Shown here in pieces: positions 6,966-15,929 of a DNA stretch of 49,189 nucleotides (the first letter of the stretch is position 1; every line of letters starts with the position of its first letter). The position numbers and the translations under genes were made by a program. The notes under the pieces were generated by a model. It did no database searches. It was not told the DNA's origin and was given only the letters and a program-made list of their open reading frames with translations. The stretch lies in NCBI GenBank assembly GCA_934486825.1, contig CAKSQF010000015.1:1-49189 (forward strand). The letters run 5' to 3'. This DNA comes from an uncultured Eubacteriales bacterium. GTDB lineage: Bacteria > Bacillota > Clostridia > Oscillospirales > CAG-272.

Positions 6966-7929
6966 TGCCATCCGCCTCCTTCTGTGCCGTCTTTTTCGGA
7001 GCTTTTGATCTTCTGCCCGAGAAGAAACGCGAGATTTTGTCATTGAATATAAGGATTATTGCAAAAAGGATTGCATTGAGAAGCTTCAGATATATTCCGC
7101 TTGTGTCGGCAAGCGAGAGATAATTCAGACAAAGCGAATAGACTACGGCTCCCATGATGACAGCTGTTGTGTTCTTTACCTTCGGTATGCCCGAGAAAAC
7201 AGCTGTTCCGATGATTACCGACGCAAGTGCGAGCACTACCTTGCCGCTTCCGGAATTGTTGTCATACTGCATATAAAGCTGCGAATAAAGCGCACCGGAC
7301 GTGCCGGCAAGTCCGTTTGCAAGCGCAAGACCGATTATTTTGTAGCTTCCCGCATCCCGTCCGCCCGCGATTACCGTGCTTTCATTGTCGCCGGTCGCAC
7401 GGAGCATGTACCCGAGTCTTGTTTTCATGAAAAGATCGATAATTATCTTTATCACGATTACTATTGCGAGAAGTATCGCTATCTTGATATAATCGCGGAG
7501 CGAACTGTCCGCCGATGCGATAAAGTCATTATTGAATATCCCGACGAGTCCGCGACTGCGATATGAAAAGATCGTGGTCGTGTTACCGTTGTCGGTAAGC
7601 AACCTTGTCAGCGCGAGCGTTACCGACAAAAGTCCGGTCATCACGATAATTCCGGACAGCAGTTTGCTGATTCTGCATTTCACGTGGAGAAAACCGGTTA
7701 CGGCGCCCGCAAGCGCTGATGCGGCAAATGCGGACAGAAGTGCAAGTACCGGGTGAAATCCGAAACGGAGCATAAGTGCGGTCGAAACCACGCCGCCGAG
7801 CGGAAATGTTCCGTCTACCGACAGGTCGGGAAAATCAAGTATCGAATATGATATATAAACGCCGAGTGCGAGCACCGCAAAGCAAAGACCCATCTGCACC
7901 GAATCAAGAGTTGTCTGAAAAAACAGCAT
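6949..7929 (-). CDS. trpY: Tryptophan ABC transporter permease
   Basis: A 326-aa polytopic protein of the branched-chain amino-acid permease superfamily (BPD_transp_2), with roughly eight to nine hydrophobic segments from the N-terminus to about residue 300. The motif DFPDLSVDGTFPLGGV near residue 35 and the G-L-A-N-G-L-A-G loop near residue 205 are typical of permeases paired with ABC_sub_bind lipoproteins. It is the middle gene of the trpXYZ operon, 29 bp after trpX and overlapping trpZ. The charged C-terminal tail is cytoplasmic. It would form the membrane channel, probably as a homodimer. Confidence 0.87.
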   Translation of the reverse strand: MLFFQTTLDSVQMGLCFAVLALGVYISYSILDFPDLSVDGTFPLGGVVSTALMLRFGFHPVLALLSAFAASALAGAVTGFLHVKCRISKLLSGIIVMTGLLSVTLALTRLLTDNGNTTTIFSYRSRGLVGIFNNDFIASADSSLRDYIKIAILLAIVIVIKIIIDLFMKTRLGYMLRATGDNESTVIAGGRDAGSYKIIGLALANGLAGTSGALYSQLYMQYDNNSGSGKVVLALASVIIGTAVFSGIPKVKNTTAVIMGAVVYSLCLNYLSLADTSGIYLKLLNAILFAIILIFNDKISRFFSGRRSKAPKKTAQKEADGNAQTD

Positions 7930-7958
7930 GATAAAAAATCCCTCGTAATTATTTTGTG

Positions 7959-8927
7959 TTATCCGACATCGGAAGCGTCGGCGGGCTTTTTCAGACCGAG
8001 TCTGTCTATCACCTTGCCGTTACAGAATACTGCGGGGTCGGAGATGACCGCAACCGGAATCGACGATGCCGACTCTCCCGAAAGTATCTTTGCCGCGGCA
8101 GCGCCCGCCGATTTTCCGACCGTGATGTAGTCGATCGATGCCGATGCGGCACAACCCTTCTTTACCTGTTCGATCTCGGACCCGAATACCGGGATTCCCG
8201 CCTCATCGGTTGCGGGCAGTATATTTGTTGACAGCTTGCCGACTATGGTGTTGTCGAGCAGATTCAGGAAGCAGTCAACCTTTTCGCCGATCAGCTTGTT
8301 TACCTGAGTGTCTATCGTGTTTATGTCGGCGACCGCTCTGTCGGATATCTTCATTCCGGGATAGGCGGATGCCGCCTCCTTCAGCTTTTCAAGCTGGAAG
8401 GGGGAGGAGGATTCCTCGGTCGAGTAAAGAACGCCGATGTTCAGCTCTGTTTTGCCCATTACGGCGGTTATCAGTTCAAGCTGTTTTTCAAAATTCGGAA
8501 TGTCCGACGAACCGGTTGTGTTTTTGTAATTTGCCATGACCGAGCTGTCGGTTACCGCGCAGTAGACCACAGGTGTGTCCGAATCGGCGGCGGCATTTGC
8601 CGCGGCGATTGCCGACGGGGTAGCGATTGCGATAATTACCGACGCCCTCTCGTTGACAAGCCGGCTGCACTGCGTCTGCGATACATTCGGGTCGAAATTG
8701 CTGTTCATATACTCTATTTTGTAATCGTCAATGTTTATCCCGGCTTCGCGAAGTCCCTCCATGATTCCGTCATAGCAGTTGTTCAGCGATTCGTGTGAGC
8801 CGAACTGAACGATTCCTATGATCTTCTTTTCGGAGGCGCAGGAGGTAAGAGCCGCAAGCAGAAGAGGCAGAACAAGCGTGATTGCGGCAAGTGTGCAGAT
8901 TGTTTTGATTATATTTGTGTTTTTCAT
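7959..8927 (-). CDS. trpX: Tryptophan-binding lipoprotein of ABC transporter
   Basis: A 322-aa ABC_sub_bind-type periplasmic-binding-fold protein. It has a signal peptide and lipobox LTSC with the lipidated Cys at residue 30. The start of the mature domain (IGIVQFGSHESLNNCYDGIMEGL) and the central ITAVMGKTELNIGVLYST segment match the family pfam04392, which includes TrpX. It is the first gene of the operon and lies directly downstream of a T-box whose specifier codon reads UGG. Uptake of tryptophan is therefore expected to rise when charged tRNA-Trp falls. The general family call is secure; the specificity is an inference from the T-box. Confidence 0.88.
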   Translation of the reverse strand: MKNTNIIKTICTLAAITLVLPLLLAALTSCASEKKIIGIVQFGSHESLNNCYDGIMEGLREAGINIDDYKIEYMNSNFDPNVSQTQCSRLVNERASVIIAIATPSAIAAANAAADSDTPVVYCAVTDSSVMANYKNTTGSSDIPNFEKQLELITAVMGKTELNIGVLYSTEESSSPFQLEKLKEAASAYPGMKISDRAVADINTIDTQVNKLIGEKVDCFLNLLDNTIVGKLSTNILPATDEAGIPVFGSEIEQVKKGCAASASIDYITVGKSAGAAAAKILSGESASSIPVAVISDPAVFCNGKVIDRLGLKKPADASDVG

Positions 8928-9056
8928 TTCGATATTATCCTTTCGGTATTTTTTGTTTGTAATTTGTCATTTGTTTGTCCGAAAATGCGTTTCGCCATCG
9001 AAATCCCGAAATATACATGGTAAACATCCTTTCACGCCCGGAAAAATACAAAAAAT

Positions 9057-9081
9057 CCCAAGCGTATAAAATACGCTTGGG
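9057..9081 (-). terminator. T-box regulatory terminator
   Basis: A 10-bp stem (CCCAAGCGTA and complement) with a 5-nt loop, followed on the minus strand by a run of T. Part of it is mutually exclusive with the T-box antiterminator. Confidence 0.9.
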
Positions 9082-9335
9082 ACGAAATTCCGAATATAAA
9101 TCCCGCGGTACCACCCAAATTGACGCATGATCGCGCCCACTCACTCACACAGACATGTGATACGGCTTTTTACGGGTCCGTTACCCGTCGATTGCTACTT
9201 GCGTTCCAAAACGCTTTCGATCGCCCTCGGAAGTCCATTCGCCTTTGCGACAGCTACCGCGATCACACCGCCCGCGGCTCTCTGAAAGTATCATCAAAAA
9301 CTACTACTCTTCGTCATCGGTTTATTGTTTTGACT
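9057..9335 (-). promoter_or_regulatory. T-box riboswitch, tryptophan specifier (UGG)
   Basis: On the minus strand the leader contains the AGAGAG motif of Stem I, the specifier motif GAA-TGG-AC (TGG at 9237-9235), and the T-box sequence TGGGTGGTACCGCGGGA at 9117-9101. An intrinsic terminator (9057-9081) follows. Uncharged tRNA-Trp should stabilise the antiterminator and let transcription reach trpXYZ. Stem I, the specifier loop and the antiterminator are all in the usual order. The start was set just after the promoter -10 box; the true 5' end is uncertain by a few bases. Confidence 0.92.
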
Positions 9336-9364
9336 ATTCTATCATACATTTTTCCGTTTGTCAA
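9336..9364 (-). promoter_or_regulatory. Sigma-A promoter of trpXYZ
   Basis: On the minus strand: TTGACA (9364-9359), a 17-bp spacer, TAGAAT (9341-9336), directly upstream of the T-box leader. Confidence 0.85.
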
Positions 9365-9409
9365 TAGGTTTCGGGATATTTTTTGACCGCTCTTTATTTT
9401 CAAATCCTA

Positions 9410-9439
9410 TTGACAAAAGGGCTGTCAAGGATGTATAAT
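9410..9439 (+). promoter_or_regulatory. Sigma-A promoter for the DUF1846 gene
   Basis: TTGACA at 9410-9415, an 18-bp spacer, TATAAT at 9434-9439. It diverges from the trpXYZ promoter 45 bp away. Confidence 0.85.
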
Positions 9440-9488
9440 AAACAAGTATGTTAACAAAAAGGACACATATCTGAAAGGAAAAAATATT

Positions 9489-10970
9489 ATGAAAATCGGC
9501 TTTGACAGTCAGCTGTACATGGAGAAGCAGACCGAGCATATACTTGAGCGTATATCTCTTTTTGACAACAAACTGTATCTCGAATTCGGAGGGAAGATAT
9601 TTGATGACCTGCATGCCTCGCGTGTGCTTCCCGGTTTCGATCCGAACGGAAAAATAAAACTGCTTCACAAGCTGCGCGACAAAACCGAGATAATCTTCTG
9701 CGTCAACGCCGCAGATATCGAAAAAACAAAAATGCGCGCCGACATCGGTATTACATATGATATGGAAGTAATCAGACTTATCGGGCTGATCTCCAAGATG
9801 GATATATATGTAAGCTCGGTAGTAATTACTCAGTATTCGGGTCAGCCTGCCGTCGAGCCGTTCAAGGCGCGTCTTGAAATGATGGGCATAAAGCACTATA
9901 CTCATTATGTTATCCCCGATTATCCGGCGAATATCAATACCATTGTCAGCGACGAGGGCTACGGAAAGAACGATTATATCGAAACCACGAGACCGCTTGT
10001 TGTCGTGACCGCGCCCGGACCGGGAAGCGGCAAGCTTGCCACATGTCTTTCTCAGCTCTATCATGAGTACAAGAGGGGCAGAATGGCGGGATACGCGAAA
10101 TTCGAGACCTTCCCGATATGGAATCTGCCGCTCAAACACCCCGTGAACCTCGCATATGAGGCGGCGACCGCGGATCTTCAGGACGTCAATATGATAGACC
10201 CGTTCCACCTTGACGCTTACGGGGTTTCGACAGTCAACTACAACCGGGACATCGAGGCGTTCCCGGTGCTTCGCACAATCCTTACGCATGTTACCGGAAA
10301 TCCCGATTTCTACCGCTCACCCACCGATATGGGAGTAAATATGGCGGGTTACTGCATCACCGACAATGCCGCGGTATGTAAGGCGGCGCGCGCCGAGATC
10401 ATCAGGCGCTTCTTCAAGACCGCATGTGATATAAGGCTCGGCAAGGAAAAGGAAAGCACGCTCGAAAAGATCGTGAACATTATCCGTCAGCTTGATATAA
10501 CCGAAGACGAGCGCGAGGCTGTAACTGCCGCACGCAAAAAGCATGAGCAGACCTCTTCTCCCGCCGCCGCGATCGAGCTTACCGACGGCAGGGTGATCTC
10601 CGGCAGGATGACAAAGCTCATGAGCGCATCGGCAAGCACGGTCGTCAATTCGATAAAGACGCTTGCGGGACTTGACGACAAGATCATGCTGATATCTCCG
10701 ATCGTACTTGAACCGATCCTCAATCTCAAAAAAGACATTCTCGGAAGCGCAAGCCCGGTGCTCAAGCTGGACGATGTGCTGACCGCACTTTCAATATGTG
10801 CGGCAACCAATCCGACGGCGGCGGTTGCGGTCAGCCATCTGAAGGATCTGCGCGGATGCGACATGCATTCGACACAGATGCTCAGAAGCGGCGACGAGGG
10901 CACACTGCGCAAGCTCGGGATAAATGTTACCTGCGACCCTGTTTTCCCCGCGAAGGATTTTATGATCTGA
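9489..10970 (+). CDS. DUF1846 (UPF0371) family protein
   Basis: A 493-aa protein that matches the DUF1846/UPF0371 family over its whole length: the N-terminal GFDSQLYMEKQTEHILERI, the P-G-P-G-S-G-K-L-A-T nucleotide-loop-like segment near residue 176, and a C-terminal G-C-D-M-H-S-T section are all typical. The family is widespread in Firmicutes and its biochemical role is not established; the P-loop-like segment may suggest nucleotide or phosphate binding. Ribosome-binding site AAAGGA. It is followed after 57 bp by the esterase gene and may be co-transcribed with it. Confidence 0.88.
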   Translation: MKIGFDSQLYMEKQTEHILERISLFDNKLYLEFGGKIFDDLHASRVLPGFDPNGKIKLLHKLRDKTEIIFCVNAADIEKTKMRADIGITYDMEVIRLIGLISKMDIYVSSVVITQYSGQPAVEPFKARLEMMGIKHYTHYVIPDYPANINTIVSDEGYGKNDYIETTRPLVVVTAPGPGSGKLATCLSQLYHEYKRGRMAGYAKFETFPIWNLPLKHPVNLAYEAATADLQDVNMIDPFHLDAYGVSTVNYNRDIEAFPVLRTILTHVTGNPDFYRSPTDMGVNMAGYCITDNAAVCKAARAEIIRRFFKTACDIRLGKEKESTLEKIVNIIRQLDITEDEREAVTAARKKHEQTSSPAAAIELTDGRVISGRMTKLMSASASTVVNSIKTLAGLDDKIMLISPIVLEPILNLKKDILGSASPVLKLDDVLTALSICAATNPTAAVAVSHLKDLRGCDMHSTQMLRSGDEGTLRKLGINVTCDPVFPAKDFMI

Positions 10971-11027
10971 TCGGATAGTGTAAAATCATCCGGTTTCAAA
11001 ATAAAAAACCAAAGGAGTGATACAAAA

Positions 11028-12116
11028 ATGTCACAAACAATTTCGGAGCTTCTGAAGGCAAGAAACCTGCCCGGGCTCTGCGATCGTGAGAAGATGAAGA
11101 CTCTTCTTCTCGAAAACGAGTACGGATATCTGCCCGACACAAAATGGGAGTGCAGCTGCACCGAAGCCGTGCTGATTGACGGCAGAATGTGCGGAGGCGC
11201 TGTCAAGCTGTCCAAGTTTGACATGACCATATCATCCGAATACGGGAGCCATACGTTCCCCGTGTTCCGCCTTTTCCACAGGGACGGCAAAAAACACCCC
11301 TTCTTTATTCTGCTGAATTTCCATCAGGTTCCTTCTCTCTACTTCCCGGTAGAAGAGGTGGCAGAGGCGGGCTTTGATGTAATTACCGTCTGCTATAAGG
11401 ACGTCACCTCGGATGACGGCGATTTTTCAAACGGACTTGCCGGCGTTCTGCTCCCTCCCGGAGCAAGAGACTCCGCAACCTGTTGCGGAAAGATAGGACT
11501 CTGGTCGTTCGCGGCAAGCCGTCTTATGGACTATGCCGAAAAGCAGGACTGCCTTGACCTTAACCGTTCGGCAATCCTCGGACATTCCCGCCTCGGAAAG
11601 ACTGCGCTTGTCACCGGTATGCTCGACGAGCGTTTCCGCTTTGTATTCTCAAATGACGCGGGATGCGCGGGTGATTCGATAGCGAAGGGAAGCATCGGTC
11701 AGCTCGGTATCACCGGCAGGACCGGCAACCCGGGCGAAACCGTTGAGTTTATCAACAGGACATTCCCGTACTGGTTCTGCGGAAATTATAAAAAGATCGG
11801 CGAGAAGGGCTATTCGGACGAATTCGATCAGCATTTTCTGCTTGCGACAGTAGCGCCGAGACACGTGTATGTTGCGTCCGCATCGATGGACGACTGGGCT
11901 GATCCCGATTCGCAGTTCCTCTGCTGTGCGGCGGCATCTCCGGCATACGAAAAGCTCGGACTTGTCGGATTCGTGCATCATGAGAAGATGCCCGAGGTCG
12001 GTGACGCATATCACGAAGGAATGATCGGTTACCATATGCGTTACGGAAATCATTTTCTTTCAAGACACGACTGGCAAAGATATATGGAGTATATGGAACT
12101 TCATAAAAACGACTGA
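11028..12116 (+). CDS. CE15-type glucuronoyl esterase-like alpha/beta hydrolase
   Basis: A 362-aa alpha/beta hydrolase. The nucleophile elbow GHSRLGK (Ser about residue 186) is the signature of carbohydrate esterase family 15, whose members cut ester links between glucuronoyl xylan side chains and lignin alcohols. A catalytic His is likely in RYGNHFLSRHDW (about residue 346), and the D-D-W-A-D-P motif near residue 288 is also typical. There is no signal peptide, so it acts inside the cell, perhaps on imported oligosaccharide esters. A GGAG ribosome-binding site precedes the ATG. The exact substrate cannot be read from sequence. Confidence 0.8.
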   Translation: MSQTISELLKARNLPGLCDREKMKTLLLENEYGYLPDTKWECSCTEAVLIDGRMCGGAVKLSKFDMTISSEYGSHTFPVFRLFHRDGKKHPFFILLNFHQVPSLYFPVEEVAEAGFDVITVCYKDVTSDDGDFSNGLAGVLLPPGARDSATCCGKIGLWSFAASRLMDYAEKQDCLDLNRSAILGHSRLGKTALVTGMLDERFRFVFSNDAGCAGDSIAKGSIGQLGITGRTGNPGETVEFINRTFPYWFCGNYKKIGEKGYSDEFDQHFLLATVAPRHVYVASASMDDWADPDSQFLCCAAASPAYEKLGLVGFVHHEKMPEVGDAYHEGMIGYHMRYGNHFLSRHDWQRYMEYMELHKND

Positions 12117-12126
12117 CAATGAAAAA

Positions 12127-12154
12127 ACCGCTCTGCAATCTCTTGCAGAGCGGT
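12127..12154. terminator. Bidirectional terminator
   Basis: A 12-bp stem (ACCGCTCTGCAA and complement) with a TCTC loop, A-run before and T-run after. It lies between the esterase and the convergent dGTPase-like gene. Confidence 0.9.
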
Positions 12155-12164
12155 TTTGGTCTTT

Positions 12165-13370
12165 TCAGAAGGTTATAAGCTCGTCAAACGCTTTTATTGC
12201 ATAGCTGTCGGTCATTCCGGATATGAAGTCGATTATCGCGCGGTCATACAGCTTTATGTTGTCAAGACAGCCGTAAACCGGCTCGGTCGCATATTCGGGA
12301 TGACTGCCGAAAGCGCAGAAGCGCTCAGTTCTGTCGGCAAACGAACGTCTGAATTCTATCCCGCGCCGACTTCCCGATTTCAGGTTTTCGAAGGTCTTTT
12401 CGGGATCATAGAAGTCGTAGCAGGAGTGCAGGGACTCAAACAGCGATGTCAGCACCAGTTTTGCATACCTGCCGAAGGTTTCAAGCTCGCTGTTTCTGTA
12501 AATGTTGTCCGTGTTGAACTGCTTTATTTCGTTCATCATTTCAAGCGATCTGCCTCCGAGACAGATTCCGCGTTCGGGACTGCTGTTTTTGCAGACATCG
12601 GTGACAAAATCGTTTATCAGGACCGTGGTGTTTATCGGATCGCTGCCGATTATGCGGCAAAGATGATGTCTGTCCTCACGTGAGAGGATACACAGCCTGA
12701 TCGCATCTTCGATATCTCTGCCGAGATAGGCGATCTTGTCCGAAAGCTTGACCACACAGCCCTCCCATGTGTATGGCTGATAGTCACCGGGACTTGCAAA
12801 GGCTTCGACTCCGATCTCCGGGTCGCGGGGGAAAATGCCGTTTTCATCGACCTCGCCGCAGTGGGCGATTATGCCGTCTCTGACGGCATAGATGAGATCA
12901 AGCGGTCTGAATATACCGTGATCGTCTTCAAGAAGCTCGAAGCAGTCGGCTATCCGCAGACCGTGCTTTTCATGCCAGAAACTTTCCCCGATATATTCAA
13001 GGCTGATCCCGCTTATGATGCGCTCTCCCTGATGCCCGAACGGCGGGTGCCCGAGGTCGTGGGCGATCGCTATTGCCCGGGTAAGCTCTCTGTTGAGCCC
13101 GAGACTTGCCGCAATGGCTTCGCTTACCGATTCGACATGCGAAACATGCTCCATTCTCGTGCAGATGTGGTCGTTGCCGACATTGTAAAAGACCTGCGTT
13201 TTGTGCTTGAGCCTGCGGTAGGCAAGCGAATGGAGCACGCGCGTATAGTCTCTGACAAACGGAGAGCGTTCGTCGCCCTCTCTTTCGTACAGCGGAACAC
13301 GCCGCGAGATCGCCCTGCCGTATTCCGGATTGCGCTCCGTCATTGCAAGATGTTCAAAGGATCTGCTCAT
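12165..13370 (-). CDS. dgt: dGTP triphosphohydrolase-like HD-domain protein
   Basis: A 401-aa HD-superfamily protein. Metal ligands are visible as H75 (TRMEH), H104-D105 (AIAHDLGHPPFGH) and a later Asp in VVKLSDKIAYLGRDIEDA. The N-terminal Y-x-R-x-x-x-R-V-L-H-S-x-A-x-R-R-L motif and the following T-Q-V-F are typical of bacterial dGTPase-like proteins (dNTPase family). They hydrolyse dNTPs to deoxynucleosides plus triphosphate and help balance nucleotide pools. Start with AAAGGAG spaced ten bases upstream. It has its own promoter and is convergent with the esterase. Confidence 0.92.
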   Translation of the reverse strand: MSRSFEHLAMTERNPEYGRAISRRVPLYEREGDERSPFVRDYTRVLHSLAYRRLKHKTQVFYNVGNDHICTRMEHVSHVESVSEAIAASLGLNRELTRAIAIAHDLGHPPFGHQGERIISGISLEYIGESFWHEKHGLRIADCFELLEDDHGIFRPLDLIYAVRDGIIAHCGEVDENGIFPRDPEIGVEAFASPGDYQPYTWEGCVVKLSDKIAYLGRDIEDAIRLCILSREDRHHLCRIIGSDPINTTVLINDFVTDVCKNSSPERGICLGGRSLEMMNEIKQFNTDNIYRNSELETFGRYAKLVLTSLFESLHSCYDFYDPEKTFENLKSGSRRGIEFRRSFADRTERFCAFGSHPEYATEPVYGCLDNIKLYDRAIIDFISGMTDSYAIKAFDELITF

Positions 13371-13405
13371 ACCGTATAAACTCCTTTGCCGATTATTTCA
13401 TAACT

Positions 13406-13434
13406 ATTTTATCATGAAATAAGCCGAAAATCAA
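13406..13434 (-). promoter_or_regulatory. Promoter of the dGTPase-like gene
   Basis: On the minus strand: TTGATT (13434-13429), a 17-bp spacer, TAAAAT (13411-13406), 36 bp before the start codon. Confidence 0.75.
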
Positions 13435-13464
13435 TAGCAAAGAGCGCAATTTCCGACCTTTTTG

Positions 13465-15036
13465 TCAGTTGTCGGCTATAAGCTTTCCGAAATCCTTTAT
13501 TCTGTAAAGGGTAATGAAGTTGCCGTCATGCCATATGTTGGTTCTTCCCGCCGCCTCGCGTGCCAGAAGAATTATGTCGTCCCCGTCGATCGCAAAATCA
13601 ACATACTGGAATGAGTGTGCGTACGCAGAGCATATCGGGTTCATTATCGCTCTGTCGCTGAGTACCACGCCTGCGCTCTTCCAGTCAAACAGGTCCTTCG
13701 ACCACACAAGTGCAAGAATATTGCGCTGATCGCCGAAGTTTTCTATCGTTTTTACCGAGGTGAGCGACAGATAAAGTCCGCTTGCTTCATCCTTGCGGAT
13801 AACAAATTTGCTTACCGATGTGGGGAAGTGCAGTAGGTTTTTGCAGCTGTCAACCGGCAGATATTTCTTTCCGTCCGGACTCAGCCCGAGAATCGCGGCG
13901 TATCCTGCGGCGGGCTGTGATTCGATACGCATGATGTTGTAGATATTGCCGTCGGGAGCGGCGAGCATGTTGCCCTCCATGACCGTAAAACGGTTCGCCT
14001 GCGGCTCACCCGAGTTTTCGAGGAACCATTCGCGGGAGAGATACTGCCAAAGCGAATCGGATACTGTCCACGACTTTCTGCAAAGCAGATCGGAGCCGAC
14101 ATCGGCGGATATGACCTTGTGACCGAGCGCCTGATAGACTCTGCCGCCGTGTATGAGGACGGTATTCGGCGAGGTCCAGCCTGCGTCAAAGTCAAAGTGC
14201 GCCTCATCGTAGCTCATGTCGTCTTTGAAGCGGTAAAGGCTGACGGTCTTTCTTTCTCCGTTTGTGCCGGAGAGGTAAAGGGTACCGCCGACCTCAAACA
14301 GTCCGCCCCATCTTATGTGAGGTATTCTTGCGACCTCGTTCCAGCTTTTGCCGTCGTCAACCGAGGTCTTTATGACGGTTACCGTATCAAGCTCCTTCCA
14401 GTTGAGCACGCGCGAAAGCTCGTGCGACGCCACTATCGTTTTTACACCGTTTACATGGCGTATGGTGATCGACGGTGAATAGCAGGTCGTGTATTCGGTG
14501 GTTTTCCAGTCGGTTTCGGTGTTGGTGTACGGAACCTCGCAGACGACCGAGCGGCTTTGCTCGGCGTTTGTTATCGGCTCGGGGATCAGCGGATCGGCGT
14601 CAAAGAAGCGTGAAAATCTGTGCAGTGCACGTTCAAATTCGGCTTTGTCGTCGAATCCGGCGTATTCCTGTCCGTTATCGGAAAGAACACAGAGCTTTTT
14701 GCCGTCGGTTTCGTATATCCTTGCGGTATATGTCAGATATTTTTCTCCGTCGTGCAGACAAAGATCGGTATCGTTTTTGCGCGGCACGGAAAAATAATCT
14801 CCCATGCTGTCGCGTTCAAGCTTTGCGACCCGCAGATAGTTGTCGGGATCAAGCTTTTTTTTGAAGCCGTCGGCAAGTACGGTCGAGCTCCCGTCGCAAA
14901 GTATACGCGATTTTCCGAGCTTTCCGACGATGTTCCTGACGTAAAGCTCGTCGTCTCTGTCGGCGGCGGATATGCCGCCGGTTGCGGTATACAGCTTTTC
15001 CTCATAGTTTGAAGAGAATATTTTATTGTTTTCCAT
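13465..15036 (-). CDS. Sialidase-like beta-propeller protein
   Basis: A 523-aa protein. Its central part (about residues 180-510) shows a six-bladed propeller pattern with an Asp-box (SVDDGKSWNEV, near residue 230) of the sialidase/BNR superfamily. There is no signal peptide, so it acts in the cytoplasm. I cannot see the full arginine triad and Tyr/Glu pair of GH33, so catalysis as a true sialidase is not established; it could be another propeller glycosidase or a lyase. It is the last gene of an operon that also codes for a NanA-like aldolase, a NodB-type deacetylase and an AraC regulator, which makes a role in breaking down an acylated or sialic-acid-like sugar reasonable. Confidence 0.65.
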   Translation of the reverse strand: MENNKIFSSNYEEKLYTATGGISAADRDDELYVRNIVGKLGKSRILCDGSSTVLADGFKKKLDPDNYLRVAKLERDSMGDYFSVPRKNDTDLCLHDGEKYLTYTARIYETDGKKLCVLSDNGQEYAGFDDKAEFERALHRFSRFFDADPLIPEPITNAEQSRSVVCEVPYTNTETDWKTTEYTTCYSPSITIRHVNGVKTIVASHELSRVLNWKELDTVTVIKTSVDDGKSWNEVARIPHIRWGGLFEVGGTLYLSGTNGERKTVSLYRFKDDMSYDEAHFDFDAGWTSPNTVLIHGGRVYQALGHKVISADVGSDLLCRKSWTVSDSLWQYLSREWFLENSGEPQANRFTVMEGNMLAAPDGNIYNIMRIESQPAAGYAAILGLSPDGKKYLPVDSCKNLLHFPTSVSKFVIRKDEASGLYLSLTSVKTIENFGDQRNILALVWSKDLFDWKSAGVVLSDRAIMNPICSAYAHSFQYVDFAIDGDDIILLAREAAGRTNIWHDGNFITLYRIKDFGKLIADN

Positions 15037-15050
15037 ATGAAAATCTCCGT

Positions 15051-15929
15051 CTATTTTTGTATGCTTCTGCGCCAGCTTCCGATCGATTCACCTTCGTATT
15101 TTTTGAAAAAACGGTTGAGCGAATATTCCGATCTGAAATCGGACATCTCGGCGATTTCCGAAAGTGACATTTCACTGCGCAGAAGTCTTTTTATGTGCGA
15201 AAGTCTTTCCTCGGTTATCATCTCGGTCACCGTGTGACCTGTCGATTGCTTGGCAATGCGGTTTACATGTCTTATGCAAAGATGAAGATGCTTTGCCACA
15301 CTGCCGACATCAATATGCGATGAAATGTTTTCGCTTATGTAATTTCTTATGTCGTTTATTCTTTTGTCCGACTCAAAAACGCTCATCATAACGGCAGGCG
15401 AGGACTGTTTCTGCGAATACTCACCGAAGAAGGCAAGAAGAACAAGTCCGCACAATCCGGACAGCGCCTGCTCGGAGGTCGATGCACATCGCTTGGCTTC
15501 ATCGAGCATCATGTCGATGAGGGTCCGCGCGCGTTTGTCGGATACCGTTTTTTTGCAGACCCTGCAACCTATTTCCCCGAGCGTTTCCTTTATCGATTCG
15601 TTCCTGCTCTGTATATCAAAGGCAAAAACGAATTTTTCGCAGTTTTCGGACACACCGACGGTCGAATGAACCTCTTTCGGAGGTATGATTATAAATTCAT
15701 CCTCCGAAAGGGCGATCTCGCTGTCTCCGACAGTCATTACTACCGAGCCTTCCATTATGTAATGAAGCTCGTACGCCGAGTGCCACGCAGACGGCGACAG
15801 CATGCTTTCGCGGTCGGAGTATACTGTTCTGCACCAGACCGAGTCAAGAAGCATAAGACTGTCATCGATATGAAGCCGGTATCTGCCGAGCAGACGGGAA
15901 GCGTCTGCCCGGTCGGCGGTGTTTATCAT
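15051..15929 (-). CDS. AraC-family transcriptional regulator
   Basis: A 292-aa protein with an N-terminal cupin sensor domain (about 30-110; HSAYELHYIMEGSVVMTVGDSEI) and a C-terminal pair of helix-turn-helix motifs (about 190-285). The C-terminal motif is EMSLSEIAEMSDFRSEYSLNRFFKKYEG. I placed the start at 15929: its ATG overlaps the stop codon of the deacetylase gene by four bases (ATGA), a standard coupling arrangement. It is likely to sense the sugar handled by the same operon and to activate it. The binding site is not obvious. Confidence 0.88.
   Translation of the reverse strand: MINTADRADASRLLGRYRLHIDDSLMLLDSVWCRTVYSDRESMLSPSAWHSAYELHYIMEGSVVMTVGDSEIALSEDEFIIIPPKEVHSTVGVSENCEKFVFAFDIQSRNESIKETLGEIGCRVCKKTVSDKRARTLIDMMLDEAKRCASTSEQALSGLCGLVLLAFFGEYSQKQSSPAVMMSVFESDKRINDIRNYISENISSHIDVGSVAKHLHLCIRHVNRIAKQSTGHTVTEMITEERLSHIKRLLRSEMSLSEIAEMSDFRSEYSLNRFFKKYEGESIGSWRRSIQK

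Noticed and set aside
9342..10289. A 315-codon minus-strand frame opposite the DUF1846 gene
   Set aside because: Shadow of a family-matching gene on the other strand; it also covers the divergent promoters.
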